Shown here: positions 14,201 to 26,933 of the stretch, piece by piece
Layout of the letters: each line of letters opens with the position of its first letter
Numbering within the stretch: the stretch's first letter is position 1
NCBI RefSeq assembly: GCF_000003815.2
Contig: NC_049990.1
Location: forward strand, 12,295,712-12,359,711
Length of the DNA stretch: 64,000 bases
Source: Branchiostoma floridae
Lineage: Eukaryota > Chordata > Leptocardii > Amphioxiformes > Branchiostomatidae
Direction: 5' to 3'
Translations under genes and position numbers: made by a program
The notes under the pieces: model-generated
Seen by the model: the letters and a program-made list of their open reading frames with translations, nothing else
Told to the model about the DNA's origin: nothing
The model's database searches: none

Positions 14201-15425
14201 CCGACAGTGGCCAAGACCACCGGAAAGAACGAAGCAGCCGAGAAGCCAGCTCCGGCCACCATGGGTCCGAAGAAGACTGACCAACCGTCCCCTGCACCGC
14301 TGACCAAGACGTGTCCGAAGCTGAACATCCCTGAGAACTCACTGACCAACTGCTATGGAGCCGAGCAGAAGGTGCAGACGTCATGTGGAGTTCTCTGTCT
14401 CAAGTCGGATAAGGCTGGTCCCATTACCATGACTACCACTTGTTTAGAAGACGGCAAGTGGTCGAAACCAAAGGAAGGAAAGCTTGCTTGTGAAGGTGTG
14501 GAACTATTCTTGTAAATTCATTATACACGAGTGCAAGTCAATGGTACCGTTATACTGGTTCCCTTGCATTGAATTGCCCGACCATTGTTAGAAACCAAAA
14601 GAATGTAAGGAAAGATAGCACGTTATTCTTTTAAATTCATCTTGAATTCGTGTCAGTCAATATTACATTGGTTGTCGTGATACTCATTTCATATATTGAC
14701 GGTTGCTTAGTGCATGGTATAGGCATCTGCTTACCTCTTACTATGTAGGCAATATGTCCATCTGTTCTTTTGAATAATGTTGTCAGTTAAACAACTCTTG
14801 GAGCCAATACCTGTTTGCATTTTGTCAATCACAATGTATTGTACTATTCAGTTGCACCTAGAAAATTAGTGTCGTGTCGTCAAGAGATGTATGAAAAAGT
14901 GTCAGTATGCTGACAGTTGTCACGAACTGTTTGATGTCTTTTCCAGTGGACCCCATCATCCCTCCAGATGCCGTGAGTGACGGAAACCTGAAGATGCCCA
15001 CCGAGAAACCGACATCAGCCAGCCCAGGCAGCGACAAAACCACCGCCAAAAGCGATGGTAATGCTGCAAAACCCACCAAAGCCGCTGCCACCAAAACCGA
15101 CAAGCCAGACGCCAAACCAACAGACAAGCCAACAGTCAAACCAACAACCAAAGCTCCCGAAGGCACGGATGTACTCTGCTACACTTCTCTCGGACAGAAC
15201 TACCGCGGGAAAAAGGCCACCACTCGCGACGGACAACTCTGCATGAAGTGGAGTGACCCACAGTTGAAGTACTACTACTACAACACCAACAATTTCGGGA
15301 AGGAAGAGGGCCTGGGCGATCATCGGTACTGCAGGAACCCGGCACCCGAGTCGGAGCCCTGGTGCTACTACAGGGCTGTCAACGGGAAGGTCGAGTTCAA
15401 GGTCTGTGGCGTCCCGAAATGTTAG
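11289..15425 (+). CDS. Secreted kringle - antistasin - sushi - sushi - kringle protein
   Basis: Coding exons 11289-11379, 11913-12209, 12728-12838, 13206-13514, 14046-14495 and 14947-15425 all join in phase 1 and encode 578 aa. Residues 1-18 form a signal peptide (MRLFLCTLLALLATTSAA). Kringle 1 spans 47-128 (six Cys, YCRNP, RPWCYV). Residues 137-162 fit an antistasin-like repeat (C-x4-C-x3-C-x10-C-x2-C-x-C, with the G and D-x-x-GC signature), a fold known in leech and other protease inhibitors. Sushi modules of the six-Cys, selectin-like type span about 210-268 and 359-418. Linkers are Lys/Pro/Thr-rich, including VKPTTVKPTT repeats, and probably O-glycosylated. Kringle 2 spans 497-578 and ends at the C-terminus. 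No catalytic domain. A binding or inhibitory extracellular role is inferred. It is a clear paralogue of the gene at 21107-26933. Confidence 0.9.
11430..11545 (+). mobile_element. tRNA-derived SINE fragment in intron 1
   Basis: A tRNA-like head with A-box-like TGGCATAGCTGTTAGAGTG and B-box-like GAGTTCGATACCC, followed by GTGCCCTTGGGAAAGGCA, also present in the SINE at 51620-51862 on the other strand. The acceptor stem does not pair, so it is not a functional tRNA gene. Confidence 0.65.
12305..12525 (+). repeat. Interspersed repeat, copy 1 (intronic)
   Basis: Shares a diverged block with 24655-24905 and 55265-55410: a run of conserved words (CTTAAGAAC, AAAGGTCAGGGTC, GATACTGCAGCAGAACTTC, then TTTTGTCCTAGAC). 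It is non-coding and lies in the intron after kringle 1. Type of element not determined. Confidence 0.6.
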
Positions 15426-15543
15426 ACCAACTCACCCACAGCTTCGAGATAGTAATACGCGTTGTTGTTCAAAATGGCGGACGTCAAAATGGCGGACGAT
15501 TATGATTGATGGAGAGGATACAGAACTCGAAAATTACATACAT

Positions 15544-15549
15544 AATAAA
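15544..15549 (+). promoter_or_regulatory. Candidate poly(A) signal of the second kringle gene
   Basis: AATAAA about 120 bases downstream of the TAG stop. It is the first such hexamer after the stop. Confidence 0.5.
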
Positions 15550-18500
15550 GTATTACACATTGTGTCGTCTTCCGCCGTGAAGGGTTCAGGAAGTTTCAAG
15601 AAAACATCTGCTTGCTTGTACTCGGAAGATATATATGACAGTAAGTACTGTAAAAGTGTATTATTGTCATTTGTAACCTCATGTACCTCATATATACACA
15701 TGTTCATGATACAATCTTATCAATTTGTAATATTAAACGTATGGTGACATTTTTGGGTTGTGAAACTGCACAACTAGAATTTGGCGAAAAAAGGGCATTT
15801 GCCGAAAGATAGAATAGATCGTCAATGAATATTTTTCTACCAAAAAAAATAGAAATAAGGAAACAACATCACGAAATCTTTTCCACTTTGACAAAAATAT
15901 CACGGTTCATTCTTTTATTGAAAAAAATGCATATTTTCGATGTCGCTTTTCTAGGTAAGCATGTATCAACACAAATGCAATTTAGCTGTTTGCAGTTTCT
16001 TTGACATATTTTCTGGATATCTAATCTGCTTGTCTGTTTCTAATGATCAGTTTCTTATCATCATTTATGATTATTGTTTTGCAGTATTATTTTGTAATCT
16101 GGTGCTTGGGTTTTTAATTCCATTGATAGAGTAAAGTTTGTAGACAAAATGAGGATACTTTCATTTGATTACATCTTCAGTAACCAATTGTACACTGATT
16201 CTTCCGCCACACCATGTTGCAAACTCGTAACACACAAAATTCAATGGTACTTACTACCCGACAGTAAATCATTCTAGTTATCATAAAATAAAACAAACGA
16301 ACAATGCCTCTTTATTATAGAGGACGAAAAATTAATAGGGCATCATACTACATGTGTAAAATCATTTCAGGTCATTACTCTATTTAGATGTTTATCAATA
16401 TTGTTTGAAAGCAAATGTTATAGGATAGCCATGTACATGTATTACTAGTAGGTAATCGTTGTATATTGACTGTTACTAACCTACCTCATTGTAATGTTGA
16501 AATGTTTATAATCATGGGAAAGGCCTACGGGAATGTATTGTCAAAATGTTTTCATGAAATGTGTTTTCTCTCGTGTTCAAATATGTAAGTCAAAACTTTT
16601 CTTTTCTTCTCTTCATTGTCTCTGGCGGTTTGTTATCAATAAAATACAACAAATCTAATGTGTTTTCCCCTTCAATCGTATCCAATGTTAAATTTCGCAT
16701 CACATTATCTACATGGACTAAGGAAAATGATATCGAGTTTCATAATTTACCATTTAATTACATTTTTAAAAGGAAATTGGGGTAGATACATCAACATCCC
16801 TTCCACGACACCCATAACCAATCAGCTATAATATGTATGGCGCAAATGCACATATCTTAGATTTAACTATATGATAGTTAGAAATTTATTTCTAAATCAC
16901 TTTGTACCATCATTTTCAAACTAAAATCGGCCCTATCAGAAGAAGCCCTATCTTTCAACTTGTTGCTCAATGCACAGTAACATGTGACGCCATCACGAAT
17001 AGAGCATACCATCATCTTGATGTCTATACATTCCTGTCATAACATATTAAGTAATATGAATGGCTGAGGTTAAACAGAGATACTATTTCTGTAGTGACTT
17101 TCCAATTGAAAATGTCAAAACGTCACATTCCCATATAACAGATCCCTGGTTTCAGGACAGACCTCTATTGTATCCAACAACGCTTCGGGGATTCTTACTT
17201 TACAGAGAGGTAGACAAGTACTAAACGGGACATTCATAGTAATTTATCACAGCGGCTACTTGTCTTCTAAACAAAGGCATCATTGTACATGCTTACCCTG
17301 CTAATGCAGAGTTGTCATCGTAACCCGTGCAGCCGCCATTTTGCCCGCGGGAAAACAATAACGTGTTAAATATCTGCACCTGCGTGGAGCTATGTGAAAG
17401 AGTGTGGCTACTAAATAGTTTTCTACGCAACGCACTACTATGCATTGTTAACTTCCTCAAAAGCGAATCACTGAGAGGGGGACCGAAAACGAAGAAATCA
17501 AGACTAAATCGCTCGATCTCCTGTCAACAATGATGTATGTGCCCCCCTCCCCCTTTCTCCCAATCACTACTAAACAATACTGCAAATAATGATGCTCATT
17601 TTCGTTGAAGATACACGATGATTGTGCGGGCGGGGGGCCTAGCAGTACCTGTCTTTTTGACGAGGAGAGATACTAGTACTTAAAATTTTCCATTCACACC
17701 CTGCACAGCACATCGTACTAACCAGTTTGTCACTCTTCTATCTTGAACATGTCAGTCTATTCGGGCGTATAAAAAGGGGATAATGAAAAAGAATAGTAGT
17801 GACATCCTCAAGCTTACAAATTGTAAAAGAATGTGGATCGAGTCAAGTCGTCTGTAATCTGTTTCTTCCACCTGAGGTGATTTGAACTTTGACCGATCTT
17901 AATGTGTACAACCATAGAAGGCAAAAATAATTATAAAGAGAACTATGCCCCAGCTGACAGTGCACGTGATAGATATGTTACCTGTCAGTTTGAAATAAAA
18001 CATAACTTTGTCCTTGGAAAAATAGGTTCTGATTTATATGTGGTAAACGTTGACTTATGAGATTTCACGTGGGGTCCCATGCAGGTGACCCACCCTGCGG
18101 CGCTTACCAGACAAACGCAAATTTTAGATATCATAAAATCACACCTTTTTGCAAAACAAAACGTAGATGTTCACACGATGACTTATTCATGAAGTCCAAA
18201 ATTCATCATATCGAAGATGATTAAATCTGGTTTAGAATTTGTTAGAAGTTTTTGGTCATTGGGTAATTTAGGTATAGACAGACATTGTATGATTTATGGT
18301 ATGTGTGAAAGTGAGAATTCTTTAGTACCCGCCTTGTTGTCGAACAGCTTTCTCACTCGGTCTCAGCCGTGTCTGGTCGGAGGGTGTGTGAACACCAGTG
18401 TCTTCGAGAACCTACGAAGAATCTTCCAACCTCAGCTCCTTCAACGTAAGTGAACATTATTTGAGCATATTTTCAGAAATGCCATGTGTCCTTTACAACG

Positions 18501-21093
18501 CAAGTGAAAGTATGAGAGTCTGGGAGTGAAAGTTTTAACGCTTTTGATATGTAAAGAATGTTGACAAGATTATCGGTGCAAACAACTTTGTAACCTAGCA
18601 CCATTTCCTGTGAGAAGTACTTTGCCTAACGCCAGGTGTTTTGAAGCTCCACAATTATCCACAAACTACCAGAGGAAGCTTTTAAGGTAGTTGCATGACC
18701 AAATCTTTTCAGTTCCGTGCTCGTCTTGTTAACTGTGGTACTGCAGACATTTAAAAGGGACCGACCTTTTGTTTGAATCCAGACAGCTGTCACAAAAAGT
18801 CTGTGCAATGTTGCCGATGAGATGCTAAATTGTACGATGTAAACGGCCACTGGGTACGGATGATTTTTTCAGACGACAGTTGGTCAGCATGTACACCCTA
18901 TTGTCGGTTGATCACAGAGAATATGTGCTATTGTTTTGGCATTTTTTTGTTGTCGTCAAACCACACAAACTACAAACCACAGTCTATGATGTGTCATAAT
19001 CGTACTGAGGATTTATAGAAAATACAAGTGTATTCAATGTTAACGATAGTAGCAAAACATAATTACACATCGTAAAACGTGTGTAAAGGTCACAAACAAT
19101 GGGTCTAGGTATCACAGAAGCAGTGTTAAATGTCTCAGAACAATATTTTTTTAATGTTTTCGAATGAAAAGGTGGTAATATTTTCGAAAATTTAAGGTAT
19201 ACACATTGGAGTGTATACATACTAACTGTGGTTGCCTTGACGTTTGAATTATTTGTCCTCGATGTTTGTCTCTCCTTGATGGTAGTCCAGATAAAGACCA
19301 TGTAAACTAAGCCTTTGATTATTTGATATCTCCCAAGGACGACTTGTCTCAGGATGTAGAGATGTTCAGATAAAGGTGCAAAGAAGCTAAAAACATTTAA
19401 TTATTTCTGGTAAGAGTCAGAGCCTTCATTATAAGCCTTTCTGTAATCTACAACCGAGCTTCTATAAGACTTTAGTTTTGAAAACGCGTAATATTCCATC
19501 ATAGACCGAATGAGACTACTGGTTACCATTCCAATTAGACGGCGATTACAATGCGACCTTGCTGCGATTTATACCCAACATATGTCATGCAAAAATGTAA
19601 AATTTTGAGTGAAAAGGCACAGAATATATTGAGCGATCTGGCAAAGTTTAGGTAACATTGTAGTCGCAGTGAGTTCGCCACCGTTGTGGAATGGTGGTGT
19701 AATTACTTTATACATCACCAAGTACTTCGTAAGTCAGAACCTCCATTGTGAGGAGAAATTCTTTAAACTCATAAAACGATCCTGCTTAAGTCCTAATATG
19801 TTCCTGTAACACTTAAATGTGATTATCTTATCTGTGGACATAGACAGTCCGCCCAGAGACTATACGGTATGCAAATCTTATAATCCCTATTTAACAAACA
19901 TGGAACATACGGTGAAGACATTCGGCAAGCATGTGGTGACAATTATATTTGGCATTGTCCTCGCCAGCCTGTGTCCTTTAATAAGTCCAAGGTGCTTTAC
20001 GACAAGGTCTAATTGATAGACGTATTTGGCATTCCATGCTTAACATACACCTTTACGCATCTGTTAATGGTAGTCGTCTTTTTACGAGGTTACAAATTTT
20101 CTACACCGGTTCAACGGAATCCCTTTGGTCGGCGTCCATTTGAAGATTTTCAACTTGACAAAGTTAAGCACAAAAATTGATAGGATTGACTCAGTGACGA
20201 ACATCAGAAGACAGTTAAAACAGTTCGTCTTTGATCCGTCGAGGTCATGTGAAAATGATTCGCATCGTAACTGTCAATTGTGAGGTAACCTCAGGCGATG
20301 TTCGACCGCCCTATCCTTGGGTAGAGATTCGGACAAAACATGGTGTCGGAAGGTCAAACCACACTGAACGGGTACAGACAAATCCTCGGTCGGAACGACT
20401 TATCGAATGTTTTCTGCTCAATGGGCTGTACCATTAACCGCAAACAATGCCATAATAGCTGTGGGAACAATGCAGGTTTCCGGACTTGGTTTCCTCGTTT
20501 GTCTAAATGTCTGGAAAAATCAACATTCTAAGCAGAACAATAGTAAACGTTTCCTGATCTGAAGTATATTCAGTATAATCAGTTATTACCAACGACAACA
20601 CTGAACTGTTAATGTTTTATCTGCATCTTAAGTCAATATGATGGAAGTGTGACAGAATCAAAAAGGACATGTGGGTTTTGATAAAGTACAGTGATGGTTG
20701 TTATTATCTATATCATCTCAATCATATCATTATCATAGCAGCAATGATGTATGTAATTATGGTCACCACGTAACAAGGCCTGGGGGCCCTAGATGTTAAG
20801 GGGTATGTAATAATTTGATTATGATGTTATTATGCATATGACAATTTGATAATAGATGTAGGGATTTTCAAATATCTTGCAACAACTGTAATTCAACATA
20901 TAGATTTATATTTGGGTCGGAGATAAAGTGATATATATACAAAACAACAAATGCAAAATGAAAAGTAAAAGACAATGATACGAACCAAACAATTTGCTAC
21001 CGTAAATCATTTAGCTTGTCTGGAAAAGGGTGATAAATGTAAAATACCAAATGCAAAATTGCAAGCAAAAAAATGTTCACTATTTGTTTCCAG
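15550..21093. other. Intergenic region between second and third kringle genes
   Basis: No supportable gene seen. Mostly AT-rich sequence with short random ORFs. A CCGCCATTTTG word at 17332 resembles a YY1-type promoter element but no linked exon could be shown. The acceptor before 21094 implies a 5' UTR exon of the third kringle gene somewhere in this stretch. Confidence 0.5.
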
Positions 21094-21106
21094 GACTCCT
21101 GCCAAG

Positions 21107-24100
21107 ATGAGACTGTACGTCACTTGTCTCGTACTGGTGGCTTCCATAGCTGTCCAGTTGGAAGTAAGTATGCGTACACATCATTATAGGTACTACATCA
21201 AAATGACATATCTATCAGGGCATTTGCAGTCGTGTGGCCATCAGTTTAATTCTTTTTTGATACTTTTAACTTATACTTACATTTAAAAAACTTAATGTAT
21301 ATAAGTATTTGATTGTACCTTTATCATATTAGTTTATTGAGTTCTTATTTACGGATTTGTTTCTACCTTTTTTATTCGTTTAGGGCATTCGCGGACTAGA
21401 GGATTGGGACCTCAGCGAGCTTCGATGTAAGTCACTAAGTGTACGCTCTCGGGCGATTTGCAATCTTTTGCTAGATATTTTATGGTATTTTTCTCTATCA
21501 AAGTCCGTTGTAATAAGAACGTAAGACACTTAACACATATAAACAGCTGATATAGCTCTTGATTTCTTATTTTCTTGATCATTCGTCACAACCTGGCAAG
21601 ACCTAATAAAGGCCACTTCAAGGACACTGATCAAATTAATAAGCCTTGGACAAGAGCATCTTCTCCCTTGGACAGACCGTCATGAATGACACAAGTTTGA
21701 TAATCTATCAGCTAGCACCGTTACTTTTCAAGGTGTAGGCATAGTTGTCGGTCCAATATCATAGCGATGGTATTGCGGTGACAAGACATACTCTCAGCAT
21801 TTAAGTTATTCATTCCTCACTCATCTACCCTTTAGTCAACTTTGACCGTTGGGACATTTGCCCATTCTCTGATATCAGCCTCCAACCTTTTCCGTTGCCC
21901 TCATGGATAGTTTACACTTGCATGGTGTAGTTTTGGCTGATCCCGAAAATGTGACGGCTTCACAGGTCACTGGAAAAATAGTAAATATTAAGTATAAGTA
22001 TATGGCCAAATAAGACAGAAAACACCCCAGAGGAGTACAGTTTGCGACCTAAGGACGATGGCGACATCTCACAGACTCCGCCAGGCCGGCCAAAAGTCCT
22101 TGGCCAATCAATTCCTACTAGGCTTTTATTCATTTAACTTGGCCAAAGTCCCCTTATTCGGCCAGGTGGGTGCCTGGTAGAGACTAACATTAGACTGCCA
22201 TTCTTCAATGCCCGAAGTGAGCAGTTGTTGATGCTTAACCCACAAGAAATCGCAACTATGTCAGGCCTATTAATGCAAAAACTAACCAACGGCAATTCTC
22301 CTTTATGTTCAGAGGTCCCACAGTTTGGAACAGCTTGAATAATACATTAAAGTTAAGTCCCACCTTTGCTATATTCAAATGCCACATTAAAGCTGAATTT
22401 ATAAATAACCCTACTTTCTGTTAGTTGGTTTTACACTTCCTTGTTTCCTTCTGGTAGCTTTCAATTTCTCTATATCCATTTATTATTCAGTGCAATGTGT
22501 TTTCATTCTATTGATTCCGTCATGCATTATCCATACTGTTTTTTTTTATGTACTTCGTTGTATAGTTCTGGTAACGTTAACTTTCAATCTATAGTTATAT
22601 TCATTTATTGTTTCCTAAGTTACGTTTAATTATTTTGTGTAATATGTTTTTCATTCCATGATTTCCGTTAATTATTATCCATACTTATTTAGGTTCATAC
22701 TTATTTTTTTGGTTAAATTTATATGAATGTAATAAGTTATTATAGGAAGGCCTTTTCATAAGCTTTTTGCTTTCGGCCTCCCTAGCACTGTTTATGTTTC
22801 ACAATTCACTATATGTACTTACTGATATCGTTTTTAAAGTGCGAAACAAACAAATAAACAAATAAACAAATAACCCATGGCCAATACATGTATACCAACA
22901 CTAGATTACATAAACCTGTATTGAATTTTCACCTTTAACCACTGTAATTCTTGAATATTCAGCTCTTCGGGCATCCCTGAAGATGAACGATGTCGACTGT
23001 TACACCGGAAGTGGAGAGAACTACCGAGGAACTGTGGGAGTGACGGAAACTAACGAACCCTGCCTGGCCTGGAATTCTAATGACATAGTCAGCTTCCGCG
23101 CTATAAGTACCAAAACGTGAGTCAAAACAGGATATACAGATTATATCAGGTTGATACGATACTGTTGATGTACATATCTTTCCCTATCAACGGTTTTAAG
23201 CAATAATGTGGTTGTTTTTATCATTTTTACGTATCATAATTATTGTACAGGCCTTACATTTCTGTTAATGTACATTTAGACATTGTCATTGGTTAGTACC
23301 TGTATCTATATAGTAACACACCAGCTTCGCAGGCACGCGGCGCTGCACCAGCTGTTTATATTACATTGAACAACTTGTCATACCTAACTTTTGCACATCT
23401 ATTAATTCCGGATAGAGGAGTTAAGACGAAAAACAAACGCTTTCGCAACCATCAAATCCGTAGTAAACAACTATAAAGATACAACAAATTTGATAACGGG
23501 TACTTTATTATACTGATCTTTTAGAACGGATTTGGTAAGTATTAGTCACAGTAATAAGTGACTATAAGCAAAGTTGCTGATTCGGTCTTCATAACCATTG
23601 CCTTACAATTGCAGGATGCCTGCTGGAAAGTATAACGTCGGCAACCATAACTTCTGCCGTAACCCCATTCCGGGGACCGTGTCCCGCCCCTGGTGCTATG
23701 TGGCCTCCCGGAACGACTGGGCTTTCTGCCCCGTATCCAAGTGCACAGGTAAGGGCAAGATGTGTACAATACAGCAGACGACGTTTTGGTGACCGTCTGT
23801 CACATTCCTCAAAGCAATACTGGCTTGTTATATACCACACTGCAGCTAGGTGTCGCTGCTAACAATGCGGTCCCAAACGTAAAGTATTGTTTTGTGAGTT
23901 TCCAACCTAAAGAAATTATTCATTTAGTAAAGCTCTGAATCACAGCCAGAGTATTAATAGTACTCACATGCAACGTTTCGATGCCTGTCAGACATCATAA
24001 TCGGGGTTAGAATGGTTGGATCTGCTTCTCGCTGCCGTACTTATAGCCGACGTAGGTGGCGCTGCAGCAGCGAGAATGCCGTTCCAAACGTGACCCAGCT

Positions 24101-26933
24101 TGTATCCCCCTCATCTCTCTTAATGACCGTAGCTGCCTACCTGATCCAAACAGCCTCCTTTAGCCAGCAAGTTCGTCTATTTTCCTTTCTATCGATGACT
24201 AAAGAAATTATTAATGGATCGTTGGTATGTGTTACTACGGTTGCCAAAATGACAGTTATTTCGTCCAAATCCTGCTAGCTTCTGCTTCCGGTACTACTGG
24301 CGGATCTGCTTCCGGTACTACCGGCGGAGACCAATCCCAGAAGGCCACGGTGACGTGTCCAGCCATAACAGCGCCCCCTAACGCCGTGACCGGGTGCGCC
24401 AAGAACAAGGTCTACCCGGTGGGCCACAAGTGCTGGGTGCTGTGTCCGACTGGGCAGAAGATCATGACCACAGAGTGCCAGTCTACCGGGAAGTGGAGCG
24501 TGGATCCCACTAAAATGACATGCTCGGGTGAGCAATCATCATTTTTTCGCATGTATGATGCAAAAATTTGATTTGATAGACATTACTACTCATTTAAACT
24601 TGATTTGATATCCATGTACCCATTAAGCTAGTTTTTCATAAAGAAATGTTAAATAATAGAGATATAGTTTTGGGTGTGTCTGTGTTTCCGGATTTAGGTA
24701 GGCATATAACTCAAGAACCTCTGGGTGGATTACGATTATAGTTTTCATGTAGGTAGATGTTGGGAAGCCAAAGGTCAAGGTCAATTTTGGGCCACCTTGT
24801 ATTTGACCATGGTACTGCAGCAGAACTTCTTTTTTTTTTATATCTTTTGACCTGGACGTGCTATGGTCTTGACTTCTTGGTGCCAGATAGCTTGTGACAT
24901 AAGGAAGTAGCGTTGTATGTTTGCCCACCCCCATCCCCCTAGCAGCTCGTTGATTCCGTGTCTATAGTTATGGTAAAAACAAATGCTCATGCGAACTTAA
25001 AGTCTTCAAGATCTCTTTTGAACTTCTCTTTCTTTTCGTACCCTAGCCGACGCTGCTTCCCAAACGGGCGGAGGCGGAAGTACCGGCGGTGGCGGGGACG
25101 GTGGTGGGATCGGGCCGCTGGACAAGGTGTGCCCGGCGCTGAACGTCCCTACCGGCGGCTTCTCTAACTGCAAGGGCCCGCAGCGTATCGGGGCGACCTG
25201 CGGGGTCGGCTGCCTGGGCGCCGTCACCACCGGGGTGGAGTACATCAAGACCACCTGCATGTCAGACATGAAGTGGACGAAGCCAACTGAGTTCACCGCT
25301 ACCAAGACCAAACTAGGCTGTGCAGGTATTACCATAAACAATTTTGTCCATTTCTCATAGAATGACAAGGAGCCCCGAGAAGTCTTAACGTCAGCATGCG
25401 TAGTAGGTATTCTCGTCCTGTCTCGCGAAAAGTTCTCCAAGAACTTGATCCAATTTGGCAATGTGTCCAGATACCATTATGATATTTCTTGGCCCTTGAT
25501 CATTAACGTCGCCCTATCGACCAAATAAAGCATGAATTATAGATGAATATGGCAGACGATTGCCTGATGTTGCATGCAGATCTAATTGCCTACGTCACTG
25601 CTTTTATCACTGCTATACCTCTGTAACAATTACGTTTCAAGCGCCGCCAAACTAACGATGCCAAGGGCTCTAAGCTTTTGGCGTAGCGACTTAGCGTGCT
25701 GGGTCCGGCGCAGGTTCGAATCCCGGGAGCCAGGAAACTGTTCCTACTCCTTTCTTACATTGGTTCCCATGACGACCCAGTGAGAAACAGGCTAGATGAT
25801 GTGACACACAGGGATAACGAACTCGGATTCGATGACGAATCTTGAAAAGACAAAGGGGAGTAGTGCGACAGGCTTCAAGCACCGCCAAACTGACAATGCC
25901 AAGGGCTCTGAGCTTTTGGCGTGGCGGTTTTGCGTGCTGGGTTTGTGATCTGGCGGCCCGGGTTCGGCGCGGGTGTGAATCCCGGGAGCCAGGAGACTGT
26001 TCTTACTCTTTTCTTACACCTCCATTGCCCTTCCTCAGGTACTCCAGTCATCCCACCGAACGCCCTACACGTGCCCGGAGGAACTTCTGGAGGTGGTACC
26101 ACCGGAGGGGGCGGTACGAGCACGGCCTGTTACAAAACTAGCGACAAGGGCAAGTCTTACCGCGGGACACAGGCCAAAACTGCCAAGGACTCCAGCGGCA
26201 ATCAGTATGACTGTCTGAAGTGGGACGCGCCGGAACTGAAGTAAGTCGTGATCACTGGGAGTATTCAATCATGGCCAGGCTAGCCTCGTTTTGGTGCAAT
26301 GACCCTGGATGACCCGGAAAATCCAAAATGGCGGCCGTAACTGGAATTTAGCATATTTGCTTGTATTTTTTATATGTCTGCATGTATATCAAAATAAAAA
26401 CAAAAAACAAAAAATGTCCAGGACTCAACGACCAACTTGGCCATAGCTATTCCTGAGTAGCTTGTCTAGTCGTTACACATCAAAAATATTCTTGCATAAG
26501 ATATCAAACCTGCACCTAGAAATGTGTCATTCGTCATCATCATTTATTGATAGGACTACAGCATAAACAACAAATGTGTCAATACGTTTTCAGAAATAGA
26601 GTAACCGGTCCAATGGACATGAGTGAAAAATAAAATTTATGGAGATTCACGTCACAATACAACAAAAAATCAGAGATTTAAGCACCATACAAAATATGCC
26701 TCTATCTAATCAGTGGACCAAAGTATCAGTATGTTAGATAAAACTCACATATGTTGTTTTATGTCTTGTTTAGGTATTACTTCTACAACACCGTCAACTA
26801 TCCGAACGACAAGGACGGGATCGGCAAGCACAACTACTGCCGTAACCCTGCCCCTGAACCCGAGCCCTGGTGTTACTACATGTACCAGAACAAGGTGCAG
26901 TTCATGTCCTGTGGAGTGCCCAAATGTCCCTAG
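21107..26933 (+). CDS. Secreted kringle - sushi - sushi - kringle protein
   Basis: Coding exons 21107-21163, 21384-21426, 22963-23116, 23615-23748, 24279-24527, 25047-25325, 26039-26240 and 26774-26933 encode 425 aa; every junction keeps frame and has GT/AG. Residues 1-17 form a signal peptide (MRLYVTCLVLVASIAVQ). Kringle 1 spans 46-128, sushi modules about 156-211 and 241-304, and kringle 2 336-424, followed by Pro and stop. Linkers are Gly/Thr/Ser-rich, including a doubled SASGTTGG, unlike the Lys/Pro/Thr linkers of the paralogue at 11289. The antistasin repeat of that paralogue is absent. Each kringle is split by a phase-2 intron at the same place (before TMPAGKYNVG and YYFYNTVNYP). Kringle 2 carries APEPEPWC where lysine-binding kringles have a DxD, so ligand binding may differ. 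No protease domain. Confidence 0.9.
21960..22200. mobile_element. Degraded MITE fragments in intron 2
   Basis: Blocks CAGGTCACTGGAAAAATA, AGTACAGTTTGCGACCT and GGTAGAGACTAACA resemble parts of the foldback element at 8690-8985 in similar order. Ends are not defined. Confidence 0.45.
22200..22875 (+). mobile_element. 5'-truncated non-LTR retrotransposon (LINE) 3' end
   Basis: From about 22247 the + strand reads a short open segment ending FRGPTVWNSLNNTLKLSPTF then AIFKCHIKAEF. This is the FRGP-x-x-WNSLP...S-x-x-x-FK-x-x-(L/I)K pattern seen at the C-terminal end of LINE reverse-transcriptase ORFs. A ~430-base AT-rich 3' UTR follows and the copy ends in an (AAATAAAC)n-like tail at 22842-22875. 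It lies in the intron before kringle 1. It is an old dead copy; clade not assigned. Confidence 0.7.
24655..24905 (+). repeat. Interspersed repeat, copy 2 (intronic)
   Basis: Same family and orientation as 12305-12525: AACTCAAGAACCTCTGGGTGG, AAAGGTCAAGGTCAATTTTG, GGTACTGCAGCAGAACTTC, and a GACCTGGACGTGCTATGGTC end. It lies in the intron between the two sushi exons. Confidence 0.6.
25636..25765 (+). mobile_element. tRNA-derived SINE, copy 1
   Basis: Contains GCCAAGGGCTCTAAGC, a tRNA A-box-like TGGCGTAGCGACTTAGCGTG and a perfect B-box GGTTCGAATCC, and ends GCCAGGAAACTGTTCCTACT. It is about 85% alike by eye to the copy 240 bases downstream. Not a tRNA gene: no matching acceptor stem. Confidence 0.75.
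25873..26020 (+). mobile_element. tRNA-derived SINE, copy 2, next to a splice acceptor
   Basis: Starts CTTCAAGCACCGCCAAAC and carries TGGCGTGGCGGTTTTGCGTG (A-box region), a longer mid-section than copy 1 and a mutated B-box (GGTGTGAATCCC). Its 3' end, TGTTCTTACTCTTTTCTTAC, falls 18-20 bases before the AG that opens the exon at 26039 and so supplies much of that intron's pyrimidine tract. Confidence 0.75.

Noticed and set aside
14014-14384. Val/Gly-rich - strand ORFs opposite the Lys/Pro/Thr linker
   Set aside because: Antisense shadow of the linker exon, kept open by its biased codons.
15476-15502. Doubled CAAAATGGCGGACG after the second kringle gene
   Set aside because: Resembles YY1 sites, but it lies in the 3' UTR and similar words recur in repeats of this window, so no promoter was called.
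25680-25740. Possible tRNA gene (perfect GGTTCGAATCC B-box)
   Set aside because: No pairing acceptor stem or anticodon arm, and a similar copy lies 240 bases away. It is a SINE head.
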